The notes below the pieces were generated by a model that was not told where the DNA came from, did not search any database, and saw only the letters and a program-made list of their open reading frames with translations. DNA of 64,000 nt. Source: Paenalcaligenes sp052103955. Lineage in GTDB: Bacteria > Pseudomonadota > Gammaproteobacteria > Burkholderiales > Burkholderiaceae_B. This document shows, piece after piece, positions 8,488 to 17,888 of this stretch. Positions within the stretch are counted from its first letter, which is position 1, and every line of letters begins with the position of its first letter. The stretch is from NCBI GenBank assembly GCA_052103955.1, contig JBQELO010000003.1:124001-188000 (forward strand), in the 5' to 3' direction. The translations under genes and the position numbers were made by a program.

Positions 8488-9684
8488 CTACGACACCAAC
8501 GAGCTGCTTTGCTCTTGTTCCCAGAAGGGAGACAACTGACGCAGACGTTCCACACTATGGCGTATTGCTGCAATGGTAGTGTCTACATCTTCTTTTGTAG
8601 TTTGACGACCCAAGGAAATACGCAACGAACTATGCGCTTGCTGATCGGTACGCCCCAAGGCTTTCAATACAAAAGAAGGCTCTAAACTGGCCGAGGTACA
8701 CGCTGAACCACTGGACAACGCCAAGCCTGATAAATCCATCATCAAGGCTTCACCCTCTACACCATCAAAGCTCACACTCAAGTTATGCGGCACACGCTGT
8801 GTCAGCGAGCCATTCACATACATACCAGGAATACTTTGCAACCCCTGCAATAACTGCTGGTGCAACTGAGCAATACGTTGGCACTCTTCTTCACGTAACT
8901 GTTCGGCTAATTCAAACGCAGCACCCATACCCACAATTTGATGGGTAGCCAAGGTACCAGAACGCATACCACGCTCGTGACCACCGCCGTGCATTTGTGC
9001 CTCTAACCGCACACGCGGTTTACGGCGTACGTACAGCGCCCCCATACCTTTTGGACCATACGCTTTGTGCGCAGACATAGACAACAAATCAATGCCTAAA
9101 GCCTCTACATCTATAGGCAACTTGCCTACAGCTTGTGCGGCATCCACATGCAACAACACGTTTTGCTCGTGGCACAAAGCAGAAATAGCAGCGATATCTT
9201 GTACCACCCCTATTTCATTATTCACTATCATTACAGACACCAACGTGGTGTCTGGACGTAGGTGCTGACGCAATACATCTAGACTTAACAACCCTTCTGC
9301 ATCAACCGGCAAATACGTGACGTCGAAACCTTGCTGCTCCAATGCATGGAAAGTATCCAGCACAGCTTTATGCTCGGTTTGCACGGTAATCAAATGCTTA
9401 CCCTTATGGGCGTAGGCTTGCGCCACACCTTTAATAGCAAGGTTATCGGCCTCGGTAGCACCTGATGTCCATACTATATCGCGCGCTTGCGCACCTATAG
9501 CCTGCGCCACTTGTGCGCGTGCGCGTTCTACGGCCTCTTCGGCATCCCAACCGTAACTATGGCTACTAGAGGCTGCGTTACCGAAGCCATCTTGCAACCA
9601 GTACATCATGTGCTCAAGCACACGGGGATCCAACGGCGTCGTCGCCGCATAATCCAAATAAAGTGGTCTATCTTTTTTCTGCAC
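8488..9684 (-). CDS. iscS: cysteine desulfurase IscS
   Basis: A PLP enzyme that removes sulfur from cysteine for Fe-S cluster and tRNA thiolation. The 398-aa product has LYLDYAATTPLDPRV at the N-terminus, the PLP-lysine in SMSAHKAYGPKGMG (about residue 203) and the mobile catalytic Cys loop SSGSACTSASLEPS. The frame stays open to a GTG at 9708 inside iscR, but the GTG at 9684, two bases beyond the iscR stop and next to GGTGG, gives the family-like start MQKKDRPLYLDY. Co-transcribed with iscR upstream and iscU-like and iscA downstream. Confidence 0.93.
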   Translation of the reverse strand: MQKKDRPLYLDYAATTPLDPRVLEHMMYWLQDGFGNAASSSHSYGWDAEEAVERARAQVAQAIGAQARDIVWTSGATEADNLAIKGVAQAYAHKGKHLITVQTEHKAVLDTFHALEQQGFDVTYLPVDAEGLLSLDVLRQHLRPDTTLVSVMIVNNEIGVVQDIAAISALCHEQNVLLHVDAAQAVGKLPIDVEALGIDLLSMSAHKAYGPKGMGALYVRRKPRVRLEAQMHGGGHERGMRSGTLATHQIVGMGAAFELAEQLREEECQRIAQLHQQLLQGLQSIPGMYVNGSLTQRVPHNLSVSFDGVEGEALMMDLSGLALSSGSACTSASLEPSFVLKALGRTDQQAHSSLRISLGRQTTKEDVDTTIAAIRHSVERLRQLSPFWEQEQSSSLVS

Positions 9685-9685
9685 G

Positions 9686-10204
9686 TCAGCCACCAAAGTT
9701 GAAAACACTGGATGCTACAGGCGTTGCTGTTTTCTGCACGGAAATCACTTCCTCGTCGCTATGGGCAGCTTCTTCCAACTGGCGTAAACGCTGTTGATCT
9801 ACCAAGTCTTGCAACGACACCGAATCCAAGTAATCCACCATTTTACGGCTTAAATTTGCCCAGAGGTCATGTGTCATACACTGTCCTCGGCTACCGCCCG
9901 CACCTAATTTGCAGTTGCCCTTACCTTTGCAATTGGTGGCATCTACCGGCTCATCGACTGCAAAAATAATATCAGCTACGGTGATGTGTCTAGCCAGGCG
10001 AGCCAGTGAGTAACCACCACCCGGACCTCGCGTACTTTCCACCAATTCGTGGCGGCGTAGCTTTCCAAACAACTGTTCTAGATACGACAACGAAATATGC
10101 TGACGCTCACTGATTTTGGCCAGAGTCACTGGTCCACTTTGTTGTCGTAACGCCAGATCTATCATGGCCGTTACTGCAAAGCGGCCCTTTGTCGTCAAAC
10201 GCAT
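9686..10204 (-). CDS. iscR: Fe-S cluster-sensing regulator IscR (Rrf2 family)
   Basis: A 172-aa winged-helix regulator that represses the isc operon when it carries a [2Fe-2S] cluster. The start MRLTTKGRFAVTAM is canonical and is preceded by GAGGAG. The cluster-binding cysteines are in TNCKGKGNC and, after a loop about five residues longer than in E. coli, GQCMTHDLW. The reading frame extends 36 codons further upstream, but that part covers the promoter and IscR site and is not coding. First gene of the iscR-S-U-A operon. Confidence 0.95.
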   Translation of the reverse strand: MRLTTKGRFAVTAMIDLALRQQSGPVTLAKISERQHISLSYLEQLFGKLRRHELVESTRGPGGGYSLARLARHITVADIIFAVDEPVDATNCKGKGNCKLGAGGSRGQCMTHDLWANLSRKMVDYLDSVSLQDLVDQQRLRQLEEAAHSDEEVISVQKTATPVASSVFNFGG

Positions 10205-10247
10205 ACTGAAACTCCTCAGCTTATGGCGGGCACCCTCACGGCTATTT

Positions 10248-10272
10248 ATACCCGACTGATTTAGTCCAGTAT
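10248..10272 (-). promoter_or_regulatory. IscR type 1 binding site and iscR promoter region
   Basis: A 25-bp imperfect palindrome 44-68 bases upstream of the iscR start. Its arms read ATACYxGACT and AGTCGGGTAT, and it agrees with the E. coli type 1 IscR consensus (ATASYYGACT, four-base W/R core, Y, AGTCRRSTAT) at 24 of 25 positions by eye. TATACT (possible -10) overlaps its upstream edge. This implies feedback repression of the operon by holo-IscR. Confidence 0.85.
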
Positions 10273-10350
10273 AGCAAACAACCAAGCCTAAAATAAGGGT
10301 TTCCCACAACACAATACACCATTTCGTACCGTGAAAACAACGCGAATTAT

Positions 10351-12378
10351 TTACATTCCCAGTAACGCTTTTTCTTTCAACTGGCGCAACTGGTCGCGTG
10401 CTTTAGCTGCTTGTTCAAATTCCAGATTTTTCGCATGATCCATCATTTGTTTTTCTAAGCGTTTGATTTCTTTAGCAAGTTTTTTCTCATCACTCAAAAT
10501 CTCGTTACTGATACTGCTGTATTCGGTTTCTACCGTTGGCGCAACGCTTACGCCATCAATAAGATCGCGCACCGCTTTATTTACGCCTCGCGCCGTAATG
10601 CCGTGCTCTGTATTAAATGCCAACTGCTTTTCACGGCGGCGCTCTGTTTCGCTCATGGCGCGCCGCATAGAATCGGTAATTCTGTCGGCGTACAAAATAG
10701 CGTGACCGTTCAAGTTACGCGCCGCCCTACCTATGGTCTGGATTAAGCTGCGCTCAGAACGCAAGAAGCCCTCTTTATCGGCATCCAGAATCGCGACTAA
10801 AGACACCTCGGGAATATCCAAACCTTCACGCAGCAAGTTAATCCCCACCAGCACGTCAAACACCCCCAAACGTAGATCGCGAATAATTTCCACCCGCTCA
10901 ACCGTATCGATGTCTGAGTGTAAGTACCTTACCCGCACACCATTCTCGGCCAAGTAATCGGTTAAGTCTTCCGACATACGTTTAGTTAGCGTCGTCACCA
11001 AAATGCGCTCTTGGACGGCAACACGCAGTTTAATCTCGCCCAATAAATCATCCACCTGCGTCGTAGCCGGCCGCACCTCTACCAAGGGGTCTACCAAGCC
11101 CGTAGGACGCACCACCTGCTCTACCACGGCATCGGCATGCTCTTGCTCGTAAGCGGCTGGTGTAGCCGACACAAACACCGTCTGCGGCATACGCTGCTCG
11201 AATTCTTCCAGCTTAAGTGGTCGATTATCCAAGGCCGAGGGCAAACGGAAACCAAACTGCACCAACGTTTGTTTACGAGAACGGTCACCCCGGTACATTC
11301 CGCCTATCTGCCCAACGGTCACGTGACTTTCATCGATGAACATCAACGCATCTTTGGGCAAGTAATCAATCAGCGTTGGGGGTGGATCACCCGGTGCAGC
11401 GCCCGATAAATGCCTAGAGTAGTTTTCAATGCCTTTGCAAAAGCCCAGCTCGTTCATCATCTCTAGGTCAAAACGGGTACGCTGCTCTAAGCGCTGCGCC
11501 TCTACCAATTCACCGGCATTCACAAACTGGCTAACTCGCTCGCGCAGTTCTTCTTTAATGGTTTCCATCGCCCGCAAAATGGTTTCACGAGGTGTCACAA
11601 AGTGCGACCCCGGGAACACCGTATAACGACGTACATCCTGCTGGATTTTGCCAGTTAGCGGGTCAAACAACGCTAGCGATTCGATTTCATCATCGAACAT
11701 GGTGATGCGTAACGCTTGCTCAGCGTTTTCTGCCGGGAAGACATCAATCACTTCGCCTCTGGCCCTGAAAATACCGCGCGCAAAGTCCGCATCGTTACGC
11801 TCGTACTGCATGGCCACCAAACGCGCCAAGAGCTCTTGCCTAGGCACGGTATCACCCACCCGTAACGTCAACACCATGGCATGGTAATCGCCGGGGTTAC
11901 CAATACCGTAAATGCTAGACACCGACGCCACAATGATCGTGTCGCGGCGCTCTAACAAGCTTTTGGTGGCCGACAAACGCATCTGTTCAATATGCTCGTT
12001 GATCGAGGAGTCTTTCTCGATAAACATATCGCGTGATGGCACATACGCTTCGGGCTGATAGTAATCGTAGTAGGACACGAAGTATTCCACCGCATTACGG
12101 GGAAAGAACTCGCGCATTTCTGAATACAACTGCGCTGCCAACGTTTTATTGGGCGCCATCACAATCGCTGGCCTACCTGTACGCGCAATGACGTTTGCCA
12201 TGGTGTAGGTCTTACCCGACCCCGTCACCCCCAGCAAGGTTTGGTACATCAAACCATCTTCCAAGCCCTCTATCAGTTTTTCGATGGCGGCCGGCTGATC
12301 GCCCGCAGGCGGGTACGGCTCGTACAGCGAAAAAGGGCTATCGGGGAAATTGACAAAACGCGGTGCAAACTCTGACAT
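10351..12378 (-). CDS. uvrB: excinuclease ABC subunit B
   Basis: UvrB is the damage-verifying helicase-like subunit of nucleotide excision repair. The 675-aa product has Walker A GVTGSGKT near residue 44, the beta-hairpin region YDYYQPEAYVP, DESHVT, the helicase motifs ATPAAYE and QTIGRAARN, and a C-terminal UVR motif (NLEFEQAAKARDQLRQLKEK) that contacts UvrC. The ATG at 12378 (MSEFAPRFVNFPDSPF) is preferred over a GTG five codons upstream. It diverges from lexA; no LexA box was seen positioned for uvrB itself. Confidence 0.97.
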   Translation of the reverse strand: MSEFAPRFVNFPDSPFSLYEPYPPAGDQPAAIEKLIEGLEDGLMYQTLLGVTGSGKTYTMANVIARTGRPAIVMAPNKTLAAQLYSEMREFFPRNAVEYFVSYYDYYQPEAYVPSRDMFIEKDSSINEHIEQMRLSATKSLLERRDTIIVASVSSIYGIGNPGDYHAMVLTLRVGDTVPRQELLARLVAMQYERNDADFARGIFRARGEVIDVFPAENAEQALRITMFDDEIESLALFDPLTGKIQQDVRRYTVFPGSHFVTPRETILRAMETIKEELRERVSQFVNAGELVEAQRLEQRTRFDLEMMNELGFCKGIENYSRHLSGAAPGDPPPTLIDYLPKDALMFIDESHVTVGQIGGMYRGDRSRKQTLVQFGFRLPSALDNRPLKLEEFEQRMPQTVFVSATPAAYEQEHADAVVEQVVRPTGLVDPLVEVRPATTQVDDLLGEIKLRVAVQERILVTTLTKRMSEDLTDYLAENGVRVRYLHSDIDTVERVEIIRDLRLGVFDVLVGINLLREGLDIPEVSLVAILDADKEGFLRSERSLIQTIGRAARNLNGHAILYADRITDSMRRAMSETERRREKQLAFNTEHGITARGVNKAVRDLIDGVSVAPTVETEYSSISNEILSDEKKLAKEIKRLEKQMMDHAKNLEFEQAAKARDQLRQLKEKALLGM

Positions 12379-12488
12379 AGGGATAGGTGACACGAAGTCC
12401 TAAAGAAACAGCCGGCATAAATATGCGTTAGATCAGCCCAAAGGCCCAGACGGCTTGATTTTTCCTGTATTTTAACGCAAAATCATTG

Positions 12489-12504
12489 CTGTATAAATAA
12501 ACAG
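12489..12504 (+). promoter_or_regulatory. LexA box (SOS operator) of lexA
   Basis: CTGTATAAATAAACAG, a match to the CTGT-N8-ACAG operator, ends 12 bases before the lexA ATG. It would allow LexA to repress its own gene. Confidence 0.92.
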
Positions 12505-12516
12505 CATCAATATATC

Positions 12517-13167
12517 ATGGCCGTCAAACTTACCATCAGGCAACAACAGGTGCTTGACATCATCCGTCAAGAGATACAACGCACCGGTTTTCCTCCCACC
12601 AGGGCTGAAATCGCTCAGACGTTGGGCTTTAGGTCGGCCAATGCTGCCGAAGACCACCTTAAGGCCTTGGCAAAAAAAGGCGCCATAGAATTAACCGCTG
12701 GCGCATCGCGTGGTATTCGTCTAGTACAAGACGAGACGCTGCCTGCAGCAGCGAACGACCACGACATGGGTAATGGTAATTTGCAGTTGCCCATTATTGG
12801 TAGAGTCGCGGCAGGTAGCCCCATTCTAGCCAGTGCCCATGTAGAACAAGAAATTGGCGTTGCCCCTAACTTATTTAGCCAAACGCCCGACTATCTGCTG
12901 CGCGTACGCGGTTTAAGTATGCGCGACATAGGCATTCTGGAAGGCGACTTGCTGGCCGTCAAAAAAACCTCCGAAGCACGCCATGGTCAGGTGATCGTGG
13001 CACGTTTGGGTGACGACGTAACCGTTAAACGTTTGCACATAGAAGGCAAACGCATTAACTTGATGCCAGAAAACCCCGACTTCGACCCCATTCCTGTGTC
13101 TGATGAAGATAACTTCAGCGTAGAAGGTATTGCAGTAGGGCTAATTCGTAACACCCCCATACACTAA
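12517..13167 (+). CDS. lexA: LexA repressor, SOS response
   Basis: The 216-aa self-cleaving repressor of the SOS regulon. Residues 1-65 form the winged-helix DNA-binding domain (RQQQVLDIIRQEIQRTGFPPTRAEIA). The cleavage site Ala-Gly is in GRVAAGSP near residue 93; the catalytic Ser is in RVRGLSMRD and the Lys in DVTVKRLH. A LexA box lies directly upstream, and a bidirectional terminator follows. uvrB is divergent. Confidence 0.97.
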   Translation: MAVKLTIRQQQVLDIIRQEIQRTGFPPTRAEIAQTLGFRSANAAEDHLKALAKKGAIELTAGASRGIRLVQDETLPAAANDHDMGNGNLQLPIIGRVAAGSPILASAHVEQEIGVAPNLFSQTPDYLLRVRGLSMRDIGILEGDLLAVKKTSEARHGQVIVARLGDDVTVKRLHIEGKRINLMPENPDFDPIPVSDEDNFSVEGIAVGLIRNTPIH

Positions 13168-13190
13168 GCCAAAAGCAATTTCCTAGACAT

Positions 13191-13223
13191 AAAAAATAGC
13201 CCAGTTTTCACTGGGCTATTTTT
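13191..13223 (+). terminator. bidirectional terminator between lexA and lon
   Basis: A-run, ATAGCCCAGT stem, TTTC loop, ACTGGGCTAT stem and T-run. It serves lexA on the plus strand and lon on the minus strand. Confidence 0.92.
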
Positions 13224-13238
13224 ATACTGCGACCTTAC

Positions 13239-15683
13239 TTAATGCGTGGTACTCAAACCACCAGCACCACTGACCACTTTATTGGCCACCGCCGCTTCTG
13301 CTGCCAACTTGGCAACTTCTTCGTCACTTAATGGTACAGGCATTTTTTCCAACGCCACTTCCAGTACTCGGTCAATCCAACGCACTGGAATAATTTCCAA
13401 GTGATTTTTGACGTTGTCAGGAATGTCAGCCAAGTCCTTTACGTTTTGCTCGGGGATCATAACCGTTTTGATACCACCGCGCAGTGCTGCCAGCAGCTTC
13501 TCTTTCAAGCCACCAATCTCCAGCACCTCACCACGTAATGTGATCTCACCAGTCATCGCAACGTCTGCACGGATAGGAATACCCGTTAACGACGACACAA
13601 TAGCTGTGGTGATCGCAATACCGGCCGAAGGACCATCTTTAGGTGTAGCACCATCCGGGAAGTGCACGTGTAGATCACGCTTCTCGAATGTAGTGTCAGG
13701 AATACCCCATTTCTGAGCGCGAGAACGCACTACAGTACGGGCAGCTTCCACAGACTCTTTCATCACATCGCCAATGGAACCTGTACGCTGAATAACCCCT
13801 TTACCAGGCATATCAGCCACTTCAATGGTCAGCAAATCGCCGCCCACTTCGGTCCACGCCAAACCAGTAACTTGACCGACTTTATTCTCGGTTTCTGCTA
13901 CACCAAAGGTATAGCGACGTACACCCAAGAACTCTTCCAAGTTCTCGGAGTTCACCACTACAGTTGTTGGCTTAGCATCTGATTTAGCGGCTTCCAAGAA
14001 CTTACGCACTACCTTACGGCAAATCTTGCTGATTTCACGCTCTAACGAACGCACACCAGCTTCACGTGTGTAGTAGCGAATCATGTCGCGCACAGCGTCC
14101 TCGGCAACTTCAAGCTCGCCGTCTTTAACACCGTTATGCTTCACCAGCTTAGGAATTAAGTGATCAAACGCGATACGTACTTTCTCGTCTTCGGTGTAAC
14201 CCGACAACCTAATTACTTCCATACGGTCTAACAGCGCCGGTGGAATGTTCAACGTATTGCTAGTAGCCACAAACATCACGTCGGACAAATCGAAATCCAC
14301 TTCCAAGTAGTGATCTTGGAAAGTATGGTTTTGTTCTGGGTCTAACACTTCCAGCAATGCCGATGACGGATCACCACGGAAATCCATACCCAGTTTATCG
14401 ATTTCATCCAGTAGGAACAGCGGGTTACGCACCCCTACTTTGGACATATTTTGCAGCACTTTACCTGGCATAGAGCCAATGTAGGTACGACGGTGACCAC
14501 GAATCTCGGCCTCGTCACGCACACCACCCAACGCCATACGCACATACTTACGATTCGTCGCACGCGCAATAGACTGACCCAGCGATGTTTTACCCACCCC
14601 TGGAGGGCCTACCAAACACAAAATAGGCGACTTCAATTTGCTTACACGCTGCTGTACGGCCAAGTACTCAACGATACGCTCTTTCACTTTTTCCAAACCA
14701 AAGTGATCGCTATCCAGCACTTCTTGAGCACTCACCAGCGAATTGCTGATGCGGCTCTTCTTACGCCATGGCATACCCACCAGCGTATCCAGATAGTTGC
14801 GTACTACTGTTGCCTCAGCCGACATAGGCGACATCAGCTTCAGTTTTTTCAGCTCAGCTTCCGCTTTCTTCTGCGCTTCTTTAGGCAGTTTAGCTTCTTC
14901 GATGCGTTTTTCCAGTTCCTCTAGATCAGCACCTTCTTCGCCCTCGCCCAACTCTTTCTGAATGGCTTTTACTTGCTCGTTCAGGTAGTAGTCGCGCTGG
15001 CTTTTTTCCATCTGTTTCTTCACGCGGCCGCGAATGCGTTTTTCCACTTGAAGAATATCGATTTCAGATTCTAACTGAGCCAACAAAGCTTCCAAACGGC
15101 TACCCACAGCAGCCATTTCCAGCATTTCTTGTTTCTGCTCTAGCTTCAAGCTCAGGTGAGCAGCCACGGTATCAGCTAGCCTACCTGGCTCTTCAATACC
15201 GGTCAGGGAAGTCAAAATTTCCTGAGGGATTTTTTTATTCAGTTTGACGTACTGTTCAAACTGGGCCAACACAGCACGACGCAATGCCTCATGCTCTGAT
15301 GCCGATGCCGCAGAATCGATCTCTGCAGCCACAACCTTAGCTTTGAAACACTCTTCGGTTTCCGTCACATCTACCGCACGCGCACGCTGCATACCCTCTA
15401 CCAGCACTTTTACGGTGCCATCGGGTAATTTCAGCATTTGCAGAATGTTCGCTACACAACCTATTTCGTATAGGTCTTCTTTGGAAGGCTCATCTTTGCT
15501 GGCAGTTTTCTGAGCAACCAACATAATGTGGTTGCCATCTTCCATTGCCAATTCCAACGCCTTAATGGATCGTGGACGTCCCACGAACAGGGGAATCACC
15601 ATATGCGGAAACACCACCACATCGCGCAATGGCAATAGCGGTAGCTCCATGGGTTCCGTAGTAAGAATCTGGCTCGCAGACAT
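13239..15683 (-). CDS. lon: ATP-dependent protease Lon
   Basis: A homohexameric AAA+ serine protease that degrades misfolded and regulatory proteins. The 814-aa product shows the N-terminal substrate domain (LPLLPLRDVVVFPHMVIPLF), a coiled-coil segment near residues 190-290, Walker A GPPGVGKTSLGQ near 360, Walker B LFLLDEIDKLG, and the protease domain with catalytic Ser in DGPSAGIAI and the Lys further on. The short Ala/Gly-rich C-terminal tail (AAVANKVVSGAGGLSTTH) is a normal variable end. A sigma-32-like promoter and a leader hairpin lie upstream. Confidence 0.97.
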   Translation of the reverse strand: MSASQILTTEPMELPLLPLRDVVVFPHMVIPLFVGRPRSIKALELAMEDGNHIMLVAQKTASKDEPSKEDLYEIGCVANILQMLKLPDGTVKVLVEGMQRARAVDVTETEECFKAKVVAAEIDSAASASEHEALRRAVLAQFEQYVKLNKKIPQEILTSLTGIEEPGRLADTVAAHLSLKLEQKQEMLEMAAVGSRLEALLAQLESEIDILQVEKRIRGRVKKQMEKSQRDYYLNEQVKAIQKELGEGEEGADLEELEKRIEEAKLPKEAQKKAEAELKKLKLMSPMSAEATVVRNYLDTLVGMPWRKKSRISNSLVSAQEVLDSDHFGLEKVKERIVEYLAVQQRVSKLKSPILCLVGPPGVGKTSLGQSIARATNRKYVRMALGGVRDEAEIRGHRRTYIGSMPGKVLQNMSKVGVRNPLFLLDEIDKLGMDFRGDPSSALLEVLDPEQNHTFQDHYLEVDFDLSDVMFVATSNTLNIPPALLDRMEVIRLSGYTEDEKVRIAFDHLIPKLVKHNGVKDGELEVAEDAVRDMIRYYTREAGVRSLEREISKICRKVVRKFLEAAKSDAKPTTVVVNSENLEEFLGVRRYTFGVAETENKVGQVTGLAWTEVGGDLLTIEVADMPGKGVIQRTGSIGDVMKESVEAARTVVRSRAQKWGIPDTTFEKRDLHVHFPDGATPKDGPSAGIAITTAIVSSLTGIPIRADVAMTGEITLRGEVLEIGGLKEKLLAALRGGIKTVMIPEQNVKDLADIPDNVKNHLEIIPVRWIDRVLEVALEKMPVPLSDEEVAKLAAEAAVANKVVSGAGGLSTTH

Positions 15684-15716
15684 AGCAAATTCCTTTTAAT
15701 AAGCCCGTCATCCGCA

Positions 15717-15742
15717 AAAGGGAAGCATGAAGCTTCCCTTTT
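15717..15742 (-). terminator. hairpin with T-run between clpX and lon
   Basis: On the minus strand GGGAAGCTT-CAT-GCTTCCC is followed by TTTT. It can terminate clpX read-through. Because the likely lon promoter lies upstream of it, the hairpin may also sit inside the lon leader and limit transcription into lon. Confidence 0.7.
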
Positions 15743-15763
15743 TAGATGCACTTCTTAACTGTA

Positions 15764-15791
15764 AGGTTGCGGCTATTTTGAATATTTCAAG
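15764..15791 (-). promoter_or_regulatory. candidate sigma-32 (heat-shock) promoter for lon
   Basis: The minus strand has an exact CTTGAAA -35 element, a 12-base spacer and CCGCAACCT as a partial match to the CCCCATNT -10 element. Lon is a classical sigma-32 target, so the position fits. The -10 match is imperfect. Confidence 0.5.
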
Positions 15792-15810
15792 AGCCAAACA
15801 AGCAAAGAGT

Positions 15811-15826
15811 CTGTTATTTATAACAG
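15811..15826 (-). promoter_or_regulatory. LexA-box-like palindrome between clpX and lon
   Basis: CTGTTATTTATAACAG fits CTGT-N8-ACAG and is a perfect palindrome, close in composition to the lexA operator in this window. It lies 12-28 bases beyond the clpX stop and about 20 bases upstream of the lon -35 candidate. It could equally be an RNA hairpin at the clpX 3' end. Confidence 0.4.
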
Positions 15827-15838
15827 AAAGTGTTCCGC

Positions 15839-17125
15839 TTAGGCGGCTGCAGTGTCAGATGTCGTTGCCGACTTTTCTTCTTCGCTGCGTTCCACCAGTA
15901 CCGGTTCACTTTTGCCACTCACAGCTTCCGCTGTAAGTACTACTTTGCCTACATCTGGGCGCGATGGCAACTCATACATTGTGTTCAGCAATGACTGCTC
16001 AACAATAGAGCGCAAACCACGAGCACCTGTTTTACGTGTAATGGCACGTTTAGCAATAGCACGCAATGCGTCGCTATCCACTTCTAGATCAACGTCTTCC
16101 ATCGCAAACAGTTGCTGGAACTGCTTCACCAGCGCATTGCGGGGCTGAGTCAAGATTTGAATCAAAGATTCTTCATCCAGCTCTTGCAAGGTAGTCACTA
16201 CTGGCAGACGGCCAACCAGCTCGGGGATAATACCGAACTTGATCAGATCTTCTGGCTCAACCTCGTTAAACACCTCGCCCACACCCCGCTCTGACTTGGA
16301 ACTAACAGAGGCCGAAAAACCAATACCGGATTTTTCGGTTCTATCCAAAATAACTTTATCCAGACCCGCAAATGCACCGCCCACGATAAACAAGATGTTT
16401 GTCGTATCGACTTGCACGAAGTCTTGGTTTGGATGCTTACGACCACCTTGAGGCGGAACCGACGCTACCGTACCTTCAATCAGTTTCAGCAAGGCTTGCT
16501 GCACACCCTCGCCCGATACGTCGCGGGTAATAGAGGGGTTATCTGATTTGCGAGAGATCTTGTCGATCTCATCGATATACACAATCGCTTGCTGGGCTTT
16601 ATCTACATCGTACTCGCAGCTTTGCAGGAGTTTCTGGATGATGTTTTCCACATCCTCACCCACATAGCCAGCTTCGGTTAATGTAGTCGCGTCAGCCATC
16701 ACAAACGGCACATTCAACAGACGCGCCAACGTTTGTGCCAACAGCGTTTTGCCTGAACCGGTAGGACCAATCAGCAAAATATTACTTTTAGATAGCTCTA
16801 CCCCATCATCCGAGGTATTCGCATAACGAATACGCTTGTAATGGTTGTACACCGCTACCGCCAAGCTACGCTTGGGAGACTCCTGACCAATCACATACTG
16901 ATCAAGAAACTCTTTAATTTCTTTGGGTTTTGGAAGCTCAGTTTTAATGGCTTCTTTAGCTTTTTCCTGTGACTCTTCGTGAATGATGTCACTGCACAAG
17001 GTAATGCATTCATCACAAATGAATACGGAAGCAGGTCCGGCTATTAGCTTGCCGACTTCGCTCTGGCTTTTGTTGCAAAACGAACAATGCAGGACTTTGT
17101 CATCGGACGAGTTTTTATCAGACAT
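15839..17125 (-). CDS. clpX: ClpXP protease ATP-binding subunit ClpX
   Basis: The AAA+ unfoldase that feeds substrates to ClpP. The 428-aa product has an N-terminal four-cysteine zinc-binding domain (HCSFCNKS and FICDECITLC, residues 14-45), Walker A GPTGSGKTLLAQ near 120, Walker B VYIDEIDKISRK, the pore-2/ISR region and the IGF loop region that docks on ClpP (KSGIGFSASV). A Ser/Glu-rich tail ends AATTSDTAAA-like. It follows clpP by 97 bases, so it may have its own promoter as well. Confidence 0.97.
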   Translation of the reverse strand: MSDKNSSDDKVLHCSFCNKSQSEVGKLIAGPASVFICDECITLCSDIIHEESQEKAKEAIKTELPKPKEIKEFLDQYVIGQESPKRSLAVAVYNHYKRIRYANTSDDGVELSKSNILLIGPTGSGKTLLAQTLARLLNVPFVMADATTLTEAGYVGEDVENIIQKLLQSCEYDVDKAQQAIVYIDEIDKISRKSDNPSITRDVSGEGVQQALLKLIEGTVASVPPQGGRKHPNQDFVQVDTTNILFIVGGAFAGLDKVILDRTEKSGIGFSASVSSKSERGVGEVFNEVEPEDLIKFGIIPELVGRLPVVTTLQELDEESLIQILTQPRNALVKQFQQLFAMEDVDLEVDSDALRAIAKRAITRKTGARGLRSIVEQSLLNTMYELPSRPDVGKVVLTAEAVSGKSEPVLVERSEEEKSATTSDTAAA

Positions 17126-17222
17126 AAGACTCTGTTAAAAATAGAGAGAAAAAGCGTTTTCCCTACAAAACATCACGTGCCCACGCTGCCAGCAATCATG
17201 CATGGCAGCGCAGTCACACCCA

Positions 17223-17885
17223 TTAAGCCGTTTCGTCTGAACGATGTGTAAAGACTTGGTCAATCAGACCATAGTTTTTCGCGTCGTTAGCGGACATGAA
17301 ACGATCACGCTCAGTATCCAGCGCAACTTGCTCAACGGTCTGGCCAGTATTTTTAGCCAGAATACCATTCAAACTATCACGCAAGCTCAGGATCTCTTGA
17401 GCATGGATTTGAATATCCGATGCCTGACCCTGTGCACCGCCTGATGGCTGATGAATCATGATGCGGGAATTAGGCAAGGCGAAACGCTTGCCTTTTTCCC
17501 CCGCTGACAACAGGAAAGCACCCATACTGGCTGCCATCCCGGTGCACAGCGTTGAAACCTGAGGTTTCACGAACTGCATGGTGTCATAAATGCCCATCCC
17601 TGCGTACACACCGCCACCAGGCGAGTTGATGTACAACGAGATGTCTTTGTCTGGGTTTTCCGACTCCAAGAACAGCAGCTGCGCCACAATCAGGTTAGCG
17701 GACTGGTCATTAACCGGGCCCACCAAAAACACCAAGCGCTCACGTAACAAGCGTGAGTAGATATCGTAAGAACGCTCACCGCGGCCAGATTGCTCTACAA
17801 CCATAGGGATGTAGCCCAAACCGGACGGTGTTACTGCGTGTCCCCCATGCATTGAAGCATAGAAGTCGATAAAACTAGACGACAT
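17223..17885 (-). CDS. clpP: ATP-dependent Clp protease proteolytic subunit ClpP
   Basis: A 220-aa serine peptidase forming a 14-mer barrel. The catalytic triad can be seen: Ser in CTGMAASMGAF (about residue 116), His in RIMIHQPSGG (about 141) and an Asp further on. The N-terminal propeptide is about 20 residues and includes MHGGHAVTPSGLGY. It is three bases downstream of tig, so tig-clpP are co-transcribed, with clpX next. Confidence 0.97.
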   Translation of the reverse strand: MSSSFIDFYASMHGGHAVTPSGLGYIPMVVEQSGRGERSYDIYSRLLRERLVFLVGPVNDQSANLIVAQLLFLESENPDKDISLYINSPGGGVYAGMGIYDTMQFVKPQVSTLCTGMAASMGAFLLSAGEKGKRFALPNSRIMIHQPSGGAQGQASDIQIHAQEILSLRDSLNGILAKNTGQTVEQVALDTERDRFMSANDAKNYGLIDQVFTHRSDETA

Positions 17886-17888
17886 TAG

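Noticed and set aside
9685..9708. Longer iscS start at GTG 9708
   Set aside because: Would overlap iscR by 23 bases and add residues not seen in IscS proteins.
14451..14924. 157-codon open frame opposite lon
   Set aside because: Shadow of the lon AAA+ region, composition unlike a protein (His/Thr/Gln-rich).
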